Positions 12,480 through 25,480 of a DNA stretch of 64,000 bases are shown piece by piece. The notes below the pieces were generated by a model. It worked only from the letters and a program-made list of their open reading frames with translations. It was not told the origin of the DNA and did not search any database. Source of the DNA: Dasypus novemcinctus (lineage: Eukaryota; Chordata; Mammalia; Cingulata; Dasypodidae); assembly GCF_030445035.2 (NCBI RefSeq), contig NC_080683.1, positions 21,727,528 to 21,791,527 on the forward strand, written 5' to 3'. Made by a program: the position numbers and the translations under genes. Numbering within the stretch: position 1 is the first letter of the stretch; the number at the start of each line of letters is the position of its first letter.

Positions 12480-13656
12480 TGGTTGGGTTCAAGTAATGTA
12501 CTCCTACCCCAACTGCCTGCCAGAAGCCAAAATAAATGCTTTCTGGAGAACTATAATATTATGGAAAGCCTCAAATTACCCTAACAATTTGTCATAAGTA
12601 ATGTCCAGCATTCAAAAAAGAAATGACCAGAAATATATTTCAAAAGTACAATTGATTAAGAGTCAAGAGGAAAATAGACAATAGCAATATAAACACAGAA
12701 TATCCAGATATTGAGACAATCAAACAAGGATTTAAATGTAACTATGATTAATATGTTCAAGAAAAGAGATGACAAAATAGAGAATTACATCACAGAACTG
12801 GAAATTTTGACAGCAGATTAGTTACAGCTAGAGAGACAGGTATTGAACTGGAATGTAGATCAGAAGAAAATGTCCAGACTAAAATACGATGAAATGTCTA
12901 ATTATACGTAATTCTAGATTCCGAAGGAGAGGAGGAAAGGGAAGGAAGCAATATTTAGAGAAATAATGGCCAATAATTTTCCAAAATTGAAAGACATTAG
13001 CTCACAGAGTCAAGAAGACCTAAGAAGGTAAATGGAAATAAAGTAAAATTGAACTGTTCTAAGGCCTGCTTATGTAACAAGACAAAAGCACTATTTTATA
13101 CTAGAGAGCTCTTTTTCAAAATTTGGGAAGGAAATAAGCCAGACACAAAAGGATGAATATTGTTTGATTTCACTGATAAGAAATAATTAGAATAAGAAAA
13201 CATAGAATCAGGATCTAGGATATAGATTAACAGGGGATGGATAGGGATAGGGAATAGGAAGTTAAGGCTTAAAGTGTACTATTTGGGATGATGGAAATGT
13301 TTAGGAAATGGATGGTGGTGATGGTAGCACAACATTGTGAATGGAATGAACATCATTGAAATATGTAAATCTGAATGTGGTTGAAAGGGGAATGTTAGAT
13401 TGTATATAAGGTACTAGAATAAAAATTTTAAAAAGAAATAATTCCAAGGAACCACACAACACAAAGAGTGAAACTTAAGGTAAATCATGGACTATAGCTG
13501 ATAATACAATTATAAAAATATACTTTCATAATTGTTTCAAATGTACACATAAATGCAAGGTGTTAATAATAAGGTGGCATATGGGAATTCTGTATTTTAT
13601 GCATGGCCATTCTGTAAAACCACAACTTCTCTAACCAAAAAAAAAAAAAAAAAAAG
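12480..13656 (+). mobile_element. Old L1 fragments ending in an L1 3' end with poly-A
   Basis: 12590-13030 reads as an old L1 5'/ORF1-region fragment ('tttagagaaataatggccaa' and following). 13240-13636 repeats the L1 3' untranslated phrases of the 11.8-kb copy and runs directly into 'aaaaccacaacttctctaac' and a poly-A run at about 13637-13656. The plus-strand arrangement of 5' part, gap and 3' part suggests one internally deleted L1 or two adjacent insertions. Confidence 0.6.
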
Positions 13657-14747
13657 GGGATGGAATATGAATAGGAAAGTCCACAGGAGGGAAACCTGAA
13701 TATCTAACAAGTTTGTAAATAAATATTTGTGGCAAACATCCTCCAAGATCACCCCCTATTCCCTGCCTTCTGGTACTCATACCCTGGTGTATTCCCCTCC
13801 CAGAGCACACCAGGGTTGGTCTATGTGTCCAATAGCATATGGCAGAAGTGGTGTTATGTTATTTCCAGGATCAAATTATTAAAAACTGAGGCTCCTATCT
13901 CCAGTGTTTTCAATATTTTGGGGAAGCATGACAGTCCTTTTAACATAACTTCAACTCCTAGAATTGTTCTAAATGACAGAGTGTATAAATGACAGAGGTA
14001 TCTCACATTTGGCCCCTCCAGATCCATTAACCTTTTCCTGCCCTGTAATGCCAACTTCTAAAGACATCATCAGTAGGCTCTATTGCCTTCTACTCTTGGC
14101 TGGGCTCAGCCAATGGCGAGCTTCTGTAGGAGACTGGAGAGAGGGGAGAAGAGAGAAAACAGGGCATTTAATTCCTTAGCTTCCTAAGGGTCAAATTGAG
14201 TTGGCGACACACCTTGAATAAAGGCTACTGGTCCTTTTATGCTGGCCTCAGTTTACACACCCTTCCTTCCCTTTGATTATCCCTTCTGTCCTAGAGTTGG
14301 TGCACTACCCTTACCATTCTGGTTTCTCTACACCCTGCTCACACCTGAGTAAACAGCATCTTCATCTCAGATTATTTCAGTTATCCTAATTTAAAGGCTC
14401 TCTGCTTCCTGATAGTACCCTACCTCTTTTCTTGTGCCTGTAGTAAACAAAGTGGAGGAGTATGGAAAGAACAGTAAGCTAGTTAAAATGAGTAATGCTT
14501 TATACCACGACCTTAGCTAGCAGCTCCTATCCCATTTTCTCTGCCTTTGGTTCTCTCCCTCTTCTTCCTATCGTCAGTTTTCTCCGGTCCACAGTACATG
14601 GTCTCTCTTTGGGTCTGCCCCCCTCTTGTTCTGGCATAGTTCCCTTTTGGAGCTGAGGGTCCTGTAACAGGGTCACTCACTTGGGGAGGGACTGGAGTGC
14701 TGATCCCTCGAAGCAGATTTCCCAGGTGGCCATCAGTGAGTTACCTA
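13657..14747. other. Non-coding, possible old LTR-like repeat
   Basis: 13725-13905 has the texture of an old mammalian interspersed repeat ('ctggtactcataccctggtg', 'agggttggtctatgtgtcca', 'agcatatggcagaagtggtg'). I have seen this wording in widespread repeats but cannot name the family. 13905-14747 shows nothing else I can assign. Confidence 0.35.
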
Positions 14748-14755
14748 CTCTAGAG

Positions 14756-14927
14756 CAGGAGTTCTTAACAAGGGGTTCATGAACTTGAACTGAAATTCAA
14801 AAAAACATTCTTCTGAGGATGTGTTGGTGTGGGTGTGACATATTTATTAAATAATATAAAGTATGGTGTGGACTTGGTAAGGGGTCCATGGTTTTCACCT
14901 GACTGGCAAAGGGGTCAAGAACCCCTG
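14756..14927 (+). mobile_element. Small hAT-type DNA transposon (non-autonomous)
   Basis: The 172-bp element begins CAGGAGTTCTTAACAAGGGG and ends AAAGGGGTCAAGAACCCCTG, imperfect terminal inverted repeats of the CAGGGGTTCTTAAC type used by hAT/Charlie elements. It is flanked by 8-bp target-site duplications, CTCTAGAG (14748-14755) and CTCTAGGG (14928-14935), 7 of 8 identical. It has no transposase, so it was moved in trans. Confidence 0.85.
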
Positions 14928-15100
14928 CTCTAGGGAATATCCTGCCCCAAGTAATGCTGCTCACCTGATGGGATCCTCACACTGCCTACCTAATCATGAC
15001 TGTACCTGTGTGGTCACATGTGTCTCTACAATATCTGACCTCCCCTTTGCCAGTCTTTTTATTATTATTTCCCACCACTCATGTCACTTAATCACTATAG

Positions 15101-15515
15101 GGAAGCAGACTTGGCTCAATGGATAGGGCATCTGTCTACCACATGGGAGGTCTGCGGTTCAAACCCCAGGCCTCCTTGACCCATGTGGAACTGGCCCATG
15201 TGCAGTGCTGATGCACACAAGGAGTCCCCTGCCACAGAGGGGTGTCCCTCTCATGGGGGAGCCCTGTGCAAGGAGTCTGCCCTGTAAGGAGAGCTGCCCA
15301 GCATGAAAGAAAGTGCAGCCTGCCAGGCGTGGTACCACACACACCACACATGAAGAGATGACACAAGATGATGCAACAAAAAGAAACACAGATTTCCAGT
15401 GCTGCTGATAGAAGTGGTCACAGAAGAACACACAAACACACAGCGAATGGACGCAGAGAGCAGACAACTGGGGCAGGGGGGAGAGAAATAAATAAAAAAT
15501 AAATCTTTAAAAAAA
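15101..15515 (+). mobile_element. DAS-type tRNA-derived SINE, full length
   Basis: The tRNA-like head has an A box TGGCTCAATGG (15112-15122) and a B box GGTTCAAACCC (15156-15166). These are the internal RNA polymerase III promoter. A ~300-bp body follows, containing GATGATGCAACA, and an AAATAAATAAA-type tail. Perfect 11-bp target-site duplications AATCACTATAG lie at 15090-15100 and 15516-15526. The family is the abundant armadillo SINE described as DAS; the family name is from memory, the structure is seen. It has no coding role; frames inside it are chance. Confidence 0.93.
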
Positions 15516-15526
15516 AATCACTATAG

Positions 15527-16829
15527 CCTTCCAATTTGATGAGTCAGGTATACTTAGTTCTTTACTCTCCCATGACCTTTGCATTTTTGTTCTGTCTGTC
15601 TGAATGCTTCACTCCAAATCACACTTCTCATGCTGCCTTGATACGTGGTTCTGTTACCTGATTCAGTACTCATCTCTGACGGCAGTCTTTGGATGGAAGA
15701 AATTTCCCCTCTCTTTACACTTAGATAGTAGCATTATTTAAGCCTTAAGATGTTTCAGCAAATGAAACTGAGCTCCTTGATTTGTTCAGTCATATCCTAT
15801 ATGAAATAGCCTATTTCATGGTTACTTGACTTTGAGGCTTATTGTTATCAACTTCATATTTTCAATAAGCACTTGTTTGAAATTAAAAATAATCCCTTTC
15901 ATTTGTTCTGTGTCACCAAGATCCATGTCCACTCAGAATATATTTCCTACGGCCGAAATGAACATTTTAAGACTTTTCTTCTTAGGAGTCTGTGATAAAC
16001 AGGGCATATATCCTGTTACGCTATTACTTGGTTTTGAATTCCAAAGAATATAGCTTCTCTTCCTGTAAATATTTTCTAAAACTTAGCTCTGGAACTAGAA
16101 AAAAAAAATGTAGCTGGATGAAATATATTACTCTTGGTGAATACACTCAAATAATAATTAACCTGGACAGGAGATATATAGCCACATCCAGAGAATATAA
16201 TTCTTTCTATATATCAGAGGAAATATAAATCCTTCATTATTTAGAGTTGCCTCTCTATTTTCTTAGCAGCCTGATAACATTAATTTTAAATGCCAATGGG
16301 AATTACTAGCAGTGCTCCTAGGTACAGAATAGGTCCAAATTTAGTCTTAGCAGCTGTAGGCAATCATCAAGCTGAATTACCTGGAGGAATGTGGGAAGAG
16401 AAGGACAGATGCTGGTCAATTACCATTACACAATTGTAGCAGGGCACCAGCTATAGACAGGATAGTAAAGTTTTTATTATGCTGAAAGAGTACTGCATTT
16501 GGGGAATTTCAAGCAAGTTCTGCTTCCAGAGAGGAAACTAAAATTTCCCATTGGGGAAGATTCTTCTTAAGTTGTGAGAAGACCTTTATGAGAAGGCCCT
16601 TATTGTAATGCAAATAAGTACCTACCCATTATTTCGGGGGAAACTTCACCTACAATGGAAAAATTCAAATACAGATGCTCAGGAGGAGCTTAATAATATG
16701 AATCAAAGAGCTTTGACAGAATTGTAATGCGTACAGCTATAGATTTAATTTTCCAAATCTAGATTGTAACTTCCCTTTGTCTGAAAATTATTTCTTGTTC
16801 ATGATTCTTGAATTCTTGTCCAAACATTT
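15527..16829. other. Non-coding, nothing recognised
   Basis: No recognisable gene or repeat. Open frames up to 78 codons have no domain. Confidence 0.4.
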
Positions 16830-17493
16830 TGTATTAGTCCATCAAAGGAATGCCAATGCGAAGTACCAGAAATCTGTTGACTTTTATAAAGAGTATTTAT
16901 TTGGGGTAAAGGCTTACTCTTACAAGGTTCTAAAAAAGTGCAACTCAAGGCAAATCAAGGCTGCTCACCAAAGTCAGTAGTGACGTGTTGAAGCAAGATG
17001 GTCGCTCATCTGAACAAGGGTTCAGCCTTGCCCTCTGGACTTCCTCTCTCTCAGCTGTAGGTTGGCATAGGGCTTGTCTCTCAGGACTTTCTCTCTCTCC
17101 TGGCACAAGGCCCCTTCTTTCTGAGCATTCTATATCAGTCTCAGTTGTTCTTGTCTCCAAAGTCAGCTGCAAACTATCAAGCAAATGGCTCATCTTTCAT
17201 TGGAGCCACAGAATAAAAAATGATAGAGCTCTCTCCCTTCCTGTATATCTATTTCAAGTGAGTTTCCATTTTATATGAGACACACCAAGTGGGTGGGGAT
17301 GCAACCTGAGTTACCCACTACTGACATGGTCAAATCAAAGAAAGCCCTCAAAGCAATCTTAACACATAATCTAATCAAGGGTCCCTCAACTGAATCCAGT
17401 ATAATCAAAAGGTATCTCACCCAGAGGAATAGATTAGAGATAAACATAACCTTTCTCTTTGGTGGATTCATAAAATAATCTCAAACTGTCACA
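16830..17493 (-). repeat. Solo LTR, MaLR/ERVL-like, minus strand
   Basis: On the minus strand the element runs from TGTGACAGTTTGAGATTATT to GACTAATACA. It carries the AAATAAA and TTTATAAAA signals near its 3' end (plus-strand 'ttttataaagagtatttatt', about 16882-16902). It is flanked by perfect 5-bp duplications CATTT (16825-16829 and 17494-17498), which fixes both ends. It is 664 bp with no internal region, so it is a solo LTR left by recombination. The two ends are shared with the LTR at 52514-53074. Confidence 0.85.
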
Positions 17494-18278
17494 CATTTGT
17501 TCATCAGAGATCAGGAACAGAGATACAGGAGGAAAAAAGTAAAAAGGAATTTACTTGACCTGACACTAAAGTGTCTAATTGCCATATTGTCATTGAAAGC
17601 TGAACAACCTAGATTTGTGAAATATGCCTCCATGGTTGTAATTTGCTTTAATTTTTAGCATTCGGTTTAGTAGAGAGTGAATCTTATTTTATGCAACAGA
17701 ACATTAATACTGACTGTCACATCAATGTTGTAACACAATGAAAATGGACTGAAATTGAAAGTAAAGAAGTTTTTATTTGACTTGACTTTAAATGTTCAAT
17801 GCAATTTATTTGCTCATTTAATTATAGCTTCCAAGACATTTAATGCTCAATAACCAGGTCAAGGCACATAATAGATTTAAAGGTGGAGGATATTTAAAGT
17901 CTTTAAAATTTTTCAGTCCAAGAGCTGCTGGATTATAGAAGATTATTTTTTAGCCAGGGAACTGGCAAGGCAGGTCTTGGGAGGCAGGCCTAGAACTATA
18001 TCAGCTGAGGATCTAAAGCCCCAGGCCAGTGAGAGACACAGGTCTGACTGCATGGTGTCAGAGATGTGAGCAGCAAATTTCTCAGTATCACAGCATTACA
18101 GCCTGGGGTCAGAACAAAAATCAATCTGCCTTGACCTGACTCTCACTCAGGTAGAATTTTCACTGTTTTTTTTTTAAATAAGAAATACCAGTCTGGACTG
18201 GCACTAAGCCAATCCATTATCATTTTTTTGCACAATTGTCTAGTTACCACATAAAACAAAAAATGTTTTTTACATTCT
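17494..18278. other. Non-coding, nothing recognised
   Basis: AT-rich sequence without supported features. Confidence 0.4.
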
Positions 18279-18692
18279 TGTATTAGGATTTTCTAGGGAA
18301 ACAGACTGATAGGAGATATAGGTAAATAGTATGAGATTTTATAAAATTCTTTCATGTGACCATGGGGATGCACAAGTCCAGAGATTCTGCTGGTAACCTG
18401 CAAACCAGGAACTCTGACCCAGGAGATGTCTGATGTAGAGCTGGAAATTCTCTCTCTGAATGAGGAAATCACTTTCCTTTTTAAAGCCTTCAACTGATTG
18501 GCTAAGATGTCACTCAGTGCTGACAGCAATCTCCTTAGTTGATTGCACATGTAATCAGCTATCTGTGCAATCAACTCACTGATGATTAAAGCCCATGGAA
18601 TATTCTCATATTACAATTAGCTTAGTGCTTGCTTGACCAAACAACCAGGCACCATTAGCTGGACAAGTTGACACATTAGCCTAATCATCACA
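18279..18692 (-). repeat. Solo LTR of ERVL (MLT2-like) type, minus strand
   Basis: Its reverse complement begins TGTGATGATTAGGCTAATGT and ends CCTAATACA. It resembles the LTR at 29366-29815 throughout, including 'caagcaagcactaagctaat' and the 'atccaatcag'-like block. The flanking 5 bp are ATTCT on the left and ATTTT on the right, 4 of 5 identical, consistent with an old ERVL-type 5-bp duplication. It is related to the decayed provirus at 27.1-29.8 kb. Confidence 0.85.
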
Positions 18693-21280
18693 ATTTTATT
18701 TGATATCAACATGTTTATAATATTTCCACGTTTTTCTCAACTTTTTTACATACTATTTTGTGCTCGAAACATGTTTACAAGGTTTGGGATTCAGGATCAT
18801 TAGTATCACTTCAATACACAACACTGGCCACATGTACTTAGTCTAAAAGTGAAGACTTAAACTTTGCTTTTCCAAACAACTAATTACTTAGCACATATGA
18901 AATCGTGATTCTCTCTCAAAAATTTCAGCCCTAGAGGGATGATGAAAATGTTGGTATTTTGATTTGGTTGGTGGTTACATGAATGCTTACATTTGTCAAA
19001 TTCATCAAACTATCAAATTAAAAGAGGTGCATTTTATTGTATATAAATTATTCTTTAATAAAATAGAAAATGCATTTTAAAAAATAAAAAGCTAGGACAA
19101 CAACAAAACAAAATCTTTTGGCCACTGTTGTGTTTCTTTGGCTTTTTTCACTCACCTATTTTACAAAAATAATCAGAATAAAGCCATTTTTCACTGCTCT
19201 CCAAAAACGTTTCAGCCTGTTGATAAACAACTAATTTATAAGTACCAATTTCCATATTTGTTATCTATTGCAATTTTGTCTGTAAAATGCAAAATAAATA
19301 GCCTTCAGAACAAATATTGTTTAATTAATTTGGAAATATGCAGTCTTCATTTTTATGTTATTTGGTTACCTATGAAAGGAATCATAATTGTATATGATTA
19401 TGCTATTTCTAATAGTCAGTGGCTTCTTGAGGAAAAAAAATGGCAAGTCTGCATCAATACCTCAGTGTCTTTCTGATTTCACATCTGGTAAATAATGCAA
19501 TTATTTGGAAAAAATAGGCATCAAGGCATGCATTTACCAGTGTCCAAAGTATCTTTCAATCAAAATATCTGAATGTTTTAACAAAACTGATATAGTTTCC
19601 ACTTTCCAGGGTTGTTCTTCCTCTGCAAACTGAATACAAAATATTCTTTTACTCTGACATTATTTTTCATTTCTTTTCTGTCTCATCTCCCATTTGTGGC
19701 TGAGAAAAAGTATGGTACAAAAAAACCCTGAGTAGGATTTATGCATTTTGCTAATTTATAAGGCATTGCTCTAGATGAATCATGCCTAAAATTTTCTTAG
19801 TTATTGCTTTTTGTTTTGCCATCATGTAAGTAAAGGCATGATATATTGTTTTTAATTTCAGAGATTACTGCTATATGTCCTTTGATTATTTTAAAGAGAG
19901 ACAGGATATCCCCTGTATTTTTAAATGAGATACAGAAACTTTAAATGTTTGGAATTGCTTTAGTAAAAATATTTATATTGGTAATAAACAACAAAGCAAA
20001 GCTACCATTGTTTTTTGTTTTTTGTTTGCAAATATATTAGAAAACTTTAACTTGGCGATTTGTTCTGGAGTCAGTATGGTACAATAGAATTTCAGGTGTA
20101 GCTGTGAAAACTGGGGATTTGAGGCTCCTGCATTTACAATACCTAACAAAACCATATGAATTTGAAAGCATAGCATAAAGTGTTAAATAGGATGTTAAGG
20201 GTTTAAAAGAGTGATGAAGAAATTGTGGGGACTTTATCAATTGGAAAACACTTGATGAAGATCAAGAGAATAAAAGACATAGGAAGAATAATCATAGCAA
20301 AGAATCAAATGTTTTGGTGTGGACACAAATGATAAAACTAAAAGCAATGAGTGTAAGTTATAGGAAAACAGATGGCAGTTCAAACAGAGGAAGCTATTTT
20401 TAAAAGAACTGACCAAAAATGGAAATGGTTGCTTCAAATTTCTTAAATTTTCATTAATTTCCCAGTACTAGAGGGGTTCAAGCAAAGTTCAACTAATTAG
20501 GATGTTATAAAGAAGATGCTAAGACTGAAATCTATGTAAAAGAAGGTTAATAATGGCATTCAAATAAGCATTCAGGTCAGTATTGCCCATGCCCATTTGT
20601 TCAAGTACCCTGAGACTTTCAGTGCTCTTTAGCTTCACTCTGTAGTTCCTCTTAACTTGCTTCCCCTAAACCACTAAATCAATAGTCATGTCAGCTCACC
20701 TCACTTCACTACATCAGGCATCCTGGTACCACATCAAAAATTAGATTTTTTACCTTCCATCCCCCATTAAAACTTTCTTATATTGTATTCTAATACCTTG
20801 GGCATATATTTATTTTGTTTTTGCTATGCTTTTATTTTTTGCTCTTAATTATGGGAAATTCCAGTCATAAAATATAGAGAGTAGTATACTGATCAGCATA
20901 TACTCATTACCAGTGTTCCTCTATGGGACAACCTCCAAAATATACTTTGTTTTGCTTTGTTTTTTACTTAGAAACTATTCTTACAGCTTCATGTGAACAA
21001 TTTAATTAAAATAAAGGAGCACAACCACACTTGCATATATAAAAACTGTGGTTAATGACTGACATTCCCCAAATAATTGCTCTGCATATAGTATTTTTAA
21101 TGTTCAGCTCATCAATAGTGATTATTATGTACAAATATATTACTTTATTTTTAAAGGGATTTATTTCTTAACATAGCTTTTAATTATCTTAATCTGTAAT
21201 ATTATAAAACCAATTTGCTGAAGAATGATATTTCAACTTTTCATAATAGTTATTTTCAGTACTTCCTTAAACTTTGAAAA
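18693..21280. other. Non-coding with an L1 3'-end fragment
   Basis: 18935-19090 reads as an L1 3'-end fragment on the plus strand ('ggtggttacatgaatgctta', 'gtgcattttattgtatataa', then AATAAAA and an A-rich end). The rest shows no gene or repeat I can support; the 112-codon frame at 19138-19476 has no domain. Confidence 0.5.
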
Positions 21281-21289
21281 GTCCCAGTT

Positions 21290-22545
21290 TAAACATTGTT
21301 GGACTTCCAGCTCACCATCATAATTTTCCCATCATCCCACATACCTAACCAATTACCAGCACCATCATTTTTACCTCTTGTATTCCTCTCAAATGCTTCC
21401 TTTTCCATCTTCATAACCACCATCCAGATTCAGGCTGCCAAAATCTCCAAGTGGCTGCACTTTTTACTTGCTTCTAACCAATTCATTCAACTTCCCTCTA
21501 AACCTTCTTTACTCTATTCTTAACACAAAAGACACAGTATTATTTTAAAACACAAATTCAAGAATGTCCAATCTCTGCTTAAGACCATATAATTTCTTCC
21601 CAATATTTTTCATGTTAAATGACAAACTCCTTAAGCTTTGAAAGTCTGGACTCTAACCTAATGCTACCACCTCATTTAAGACACACCCTCTGCTTTCTCC
21701 ATTCTTGCTATATTGACCTTCTTTCACTCTTTCTAATGTAAAATGCCCCTTCTGCCACAGAATCTTTGCCCATACTGCTCCTTTTTCCAGGTGATTCCTT
21801 CCTTCTGCTCTACCCTCAGTAACTGTGGTGTTTTGAAGCTGTACTTACCCTCAGAAAAGTGTGTTCTTAAATTTAACCCATTCTTGTGGATATAAAAACA
21901 TTATAAATAGGACTTTTTGAAGGGTACCTCAGTTAAGACCTCAATCATGATGGGTCTTAATCCAATTAATGGAGGCCCTTATTAGAGAATGAAATTCAGA
22001 CAGAGAGGAAAAAAAGCCATGGAAGCAAGAAGGTAAAATCAGTGAAACCCAGAAGAGAAAGGAGATGCCACCATGTACCTTGCCATGTGTCAGAGGAGCC
22101 AATGAGTGCTGGCAGCCAATCTTCAGGAAGAAAGCATCACATTGGTGACACCTTGATTTGGATATTTTCCCAGCCTCAAAACCATGAGTGAATAAATTCC
22201 TATTGTTTGAGCCAACCATTTCATGGTATTTGCTTTGAGAAGCCTAGGAAACAAAAGCAGTAACTCATACTCATCTTTAAGCATTCAGATCAAGCATCAC
22301 TCCCTCAGGAAAATCTTTTTGACCAGGTACGATTTCCCTATTTTTTTTTTCTATAATTTCCCTTTTAAACATTCCCATAGCACTCTGTTATTCTTTCATA
22401 TCACTTTCTGATTTTCACTTTTGCAATTATTTGACTAATGTCTGCCTCCTAGACTATAAGTGCCATAAGAGGGCACCATGTCTATTTTTGCTCACTGTTG
22501 TAATACTATGTGCTAGCACAGTGTGTAATAGTTATTCGAGTAGCA
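21290..22545 (+). mobile_element. L2 LINE fragment, split by an LTR
   Basis: Both halves carry L2 wording on the plus strand: 'cacaaattcaagaatgtcca' and 'tgccacagaatctttgccca' before 21823, and 'aagcattcagatcaagcatc', 'attcccatagcactctgtta' and 'tagactataagtgccataag' after 22260. L2 continuity resumes exactly where the inserted LTR (21824-22259) ends, which confirms both calls. The ORF2 reading frame is destroyed. Confidence 0.75.
21824..22259 (+). repeat. Solo MaLR-type LTR inserted in L2
   Basis: It starts TGTGGTGTTTTGAAGCTGTA and ends GGAAACAAAAGCA, with AATAAA at 22191-22196. Perfect 5-bp duplications GTAAC lie at 21819-21823 and 22260-22264. The wording 'cagcctcaaaaccatgagtg' and 'aattcctattgtttgagcca' is of the MLT1/MST class. 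No internal region remains. Confidence 0.9.
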
Positions 22546-25085
22546 AACTTTTCTTGGGTTGAGTTAGTACTGTGTGGATTTTGTAAGAGATTTTGACCTA
22601 TTCATCTATGAACTAGACAAGGTTTTGTGTTTAGAATGAAATCTTTCAACACTTTGGGGATTAAAATTTTGTTGGCAATGCAAGACTGCTGTAAAGGGGT
22701 GAGTTAATGAACATAAGGAGATTAAAGAGTATTTTATTAGAAGTGAAGGTAAAGGAAGAGAAACATGAAAAAATGGGGTAGAAGATGCATCAGAACTTAG
22801 TGATTATTGAATGTGGGAGGCAAACAAGGTGTTTGAAATTCTTTAGCAGAAAAATGATAAATAACTAATGTAATGGGGAGGTACAATTTCTCTTTGATGA
22901 GCTTTAAGCACCTACTGGCTTTTCATTTACCCTTCGCATCCTCTGTGGTGCTGAAAAAAGCCAGAAAACCAGGGAAGTTGAACACATGTTATTTTGCTCA
23001 AGGTTACATCCAGTAACAAACATTCCCTCAGTGCAGGGTAGAATAGTTCGATTTCCTTGCTTAGTGATTTTAATGAAAATAGGTTATCTCAAAAGATACT
23101 GCACTACTCTACTAAAAGTTAAGAACAAAGCAGGCAGCATGTTACAATATCTATACTACCCTGAAATGATTAATTAAAACAAGCACAGAATGTGTCATCT
23201 TGTATTGTCTACTTATTTCTCTGAATAAATGCACAATGCTAAATCTCTGGGGAAAAAATGAAGATTTTATAAGACAAGCCAGGGGTCATTCTTTAATATT
23301 TGTACACACAGGTCAGCATGCACCCTGCTGTCCACGGGCTTGCTTTTTACCACCCAAACCCTTTCTGAACTTCTTCCTCACATAAAAGTCATAAGAGGAG
23401 GAAAGGGTGTACTAGGCTCTTCTGGAGAGCAGCAGCCATGTTTTATCTATCTTTTTAGGTATTAGCAAGTTGTCAAAAAATGGAAGAACCCATTGTACAA
23501 AATGAAGCTCCAAAACAATCCCAAAGCACTAAAATAATAGGCCCAAATGCATAGAATTAAATATGTTCTCATATAGCCACCAAAAAATCAGTTTTAATAC
23601 AGAATGGATGAAATCTTGATTGTCAAAATTCAGGTGAAAAAAAAAATTATCCTAGAGGTTTTAGTTGACCACAAGTACAAAATATGCCTACTATGTCATG
23701 TGAGTACTTTAATGTATAAAGTTGCATTCTTAGAAATGGGATTTACTTAGAGATGTGGGCCAGTCAGAAAGGATTAGTGGGTTTCAATGAGAATCTAGAC
23801 TTTCTAATATCAGCAGTCAGAGAAAGGACATTCTGGATGGAGAGGGAGAACTCTGAAACCCTGATGAAATGAAGATTATCTGTGGAAATTTTAAAGGCAA
23901 GAGATAATACACAGGGAATATCTGGGATGTATCTTTAAACATTTAAAAAGATTCTGTAGGGAAAAGGAATGGACATATTTTCTTACTCTGGGGAGAAGTA
24001 GGCCCAGAGAATGGACAAATCAATTAAGTAGACTTCAGATAACATAAATAATGAAAGTTTCTACTGTGGTATTGTAAGTTCTTTACACTGAAAAAACTTA
24101 AGCAGGATTTGGTTGAACATCTCACAGAGCTCTTCCTAAATGATTCCTACATGGCATGGGGTGTTAAACTAGATGACCTCTAGGATTTATTGTAACTGTT
24201 AGAATCTAGGAAGTATATTTTCCCTCTGAGTTGACTGGAAATTTATATAATACTTCATGTAATTTCCCCCTTCTTATATTTTTCTTCTTTTTAAAGAAAA
24301 CTTCAGCTGGAAAAAGATTAATCTCTTCATCTCCTCCCACATTCTTTCAAATGTTTCCATTTTTTTTTAAACCATGAAGCTAGAGGAAGGCAAGGGCTTT
24401 TTGCTATAATATTCTACTTTAAGACAAGCAAGAAATGCCCTCATCTCTCCTTTGCTAACCAGTTCCTCTGATCCCTAAAATTTTTTCCTCCACAGGATAG
24501 TTCTTTGCTGTAGCTACTGGTTACATTCAATAAACACTATAAAAGTGTGGAATTGTTGGGATTATTTGATGGTGGAGGATGCCAAAGATAAGCTGTTACT
24601 TAACAGGCTCTACTTCAGACATGCTTGCTTGATGCCAGTGTCAGACTTCACTGAGACTTCAGTGAGACAGAAGAAACAAATGAGTGATGGTGAGTAAAGA
24701 AGCTGGGAGCCTGTGAAGAAGATTTCTTAGATCTGTGGTAAGTATGAAGAAAGCTTTACAGGTTGAACCCTTGAGTTTAAAAAGGAGAGACAGAGAATAC
24801 TTTAATTTTGACTCAACATTTACCCTGACTCCCTGACTTCTTTCTGAACATGCTACAACATCTACCACCAAAAAAACAGATTTTTTTTTTTTTGCGTGAA
24901 GGGAAAATCAACAGGAGAAAGAAAGCAGAAAATAACAGAGGTTAGGCTGAACACTTCCAAAAAATATATGACATAAACAATTTTAGGTTTTAAAAAATTT
25001 TCTTCAAATAGCTTTTCTGTTTTCTAATTTAAGGAAAGAAATAAAAATACAAAGATAGCTACCATATAGGGAGTGAATTCTCTTT
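22546..25085. other. Non-coding, nothing recognised
   Basis: No gene, RNA or repeat that I can support in this stretch. Confidence 0.4.
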
Positions 25086-25315
25086 ATTAGGGATTATATT
25101 AAGGCTTCTCTAAAATATATGATCTCATTTAATCCTTATAAAAACTCTGTGGGGGGAAATAATATAGTTTCCAGTTTGCAGATTAGGAAATAGAATCTTG
25201 AAGTACTTCAAATGACTTGTTCAGGCACAAACAGTAGATAACTACAGCAGTAGGGATTGAACTCAAAATTTCCTGTCTATATTATCTAATATGCTAATTG
25301 CTACCAGGCTATCTT
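25086..25315 (-). repeat. MIR SINE, minus strand
   Basis: Phrases 'tatgatctcatttaatcctt', 'cagattaggaaatagaatct' and 'agtagggattgaactcaaaa' are the reverse complement of the MIR core and its tRNA-like B-box region. It is strongly diverged, as usual for this ancient family. Confidence 0.65.
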
Positions 25316-25480
25316 TCTTTAGAGAGGAGCTTGCCCACAGAATGTAAAGTGGTGCAGCCACTATGGAAAAATAATACAGCAGTTCCTCAAAAATTTAAAT
25401 ATAAAATTACCTTGTGACCCAGCAACTCTACTCCAAGATATTTAGAAAAAAATTGAAAATAGGGACTCAAAAAATACTTG

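Noticed and set aside
15156..15166. tRNA gene suggested by A and B boxes
   Set aside because: The tRNA-like head is the start of a SINE with a body, A tail and duplications. There is no proper anticodon arm or 3' end.
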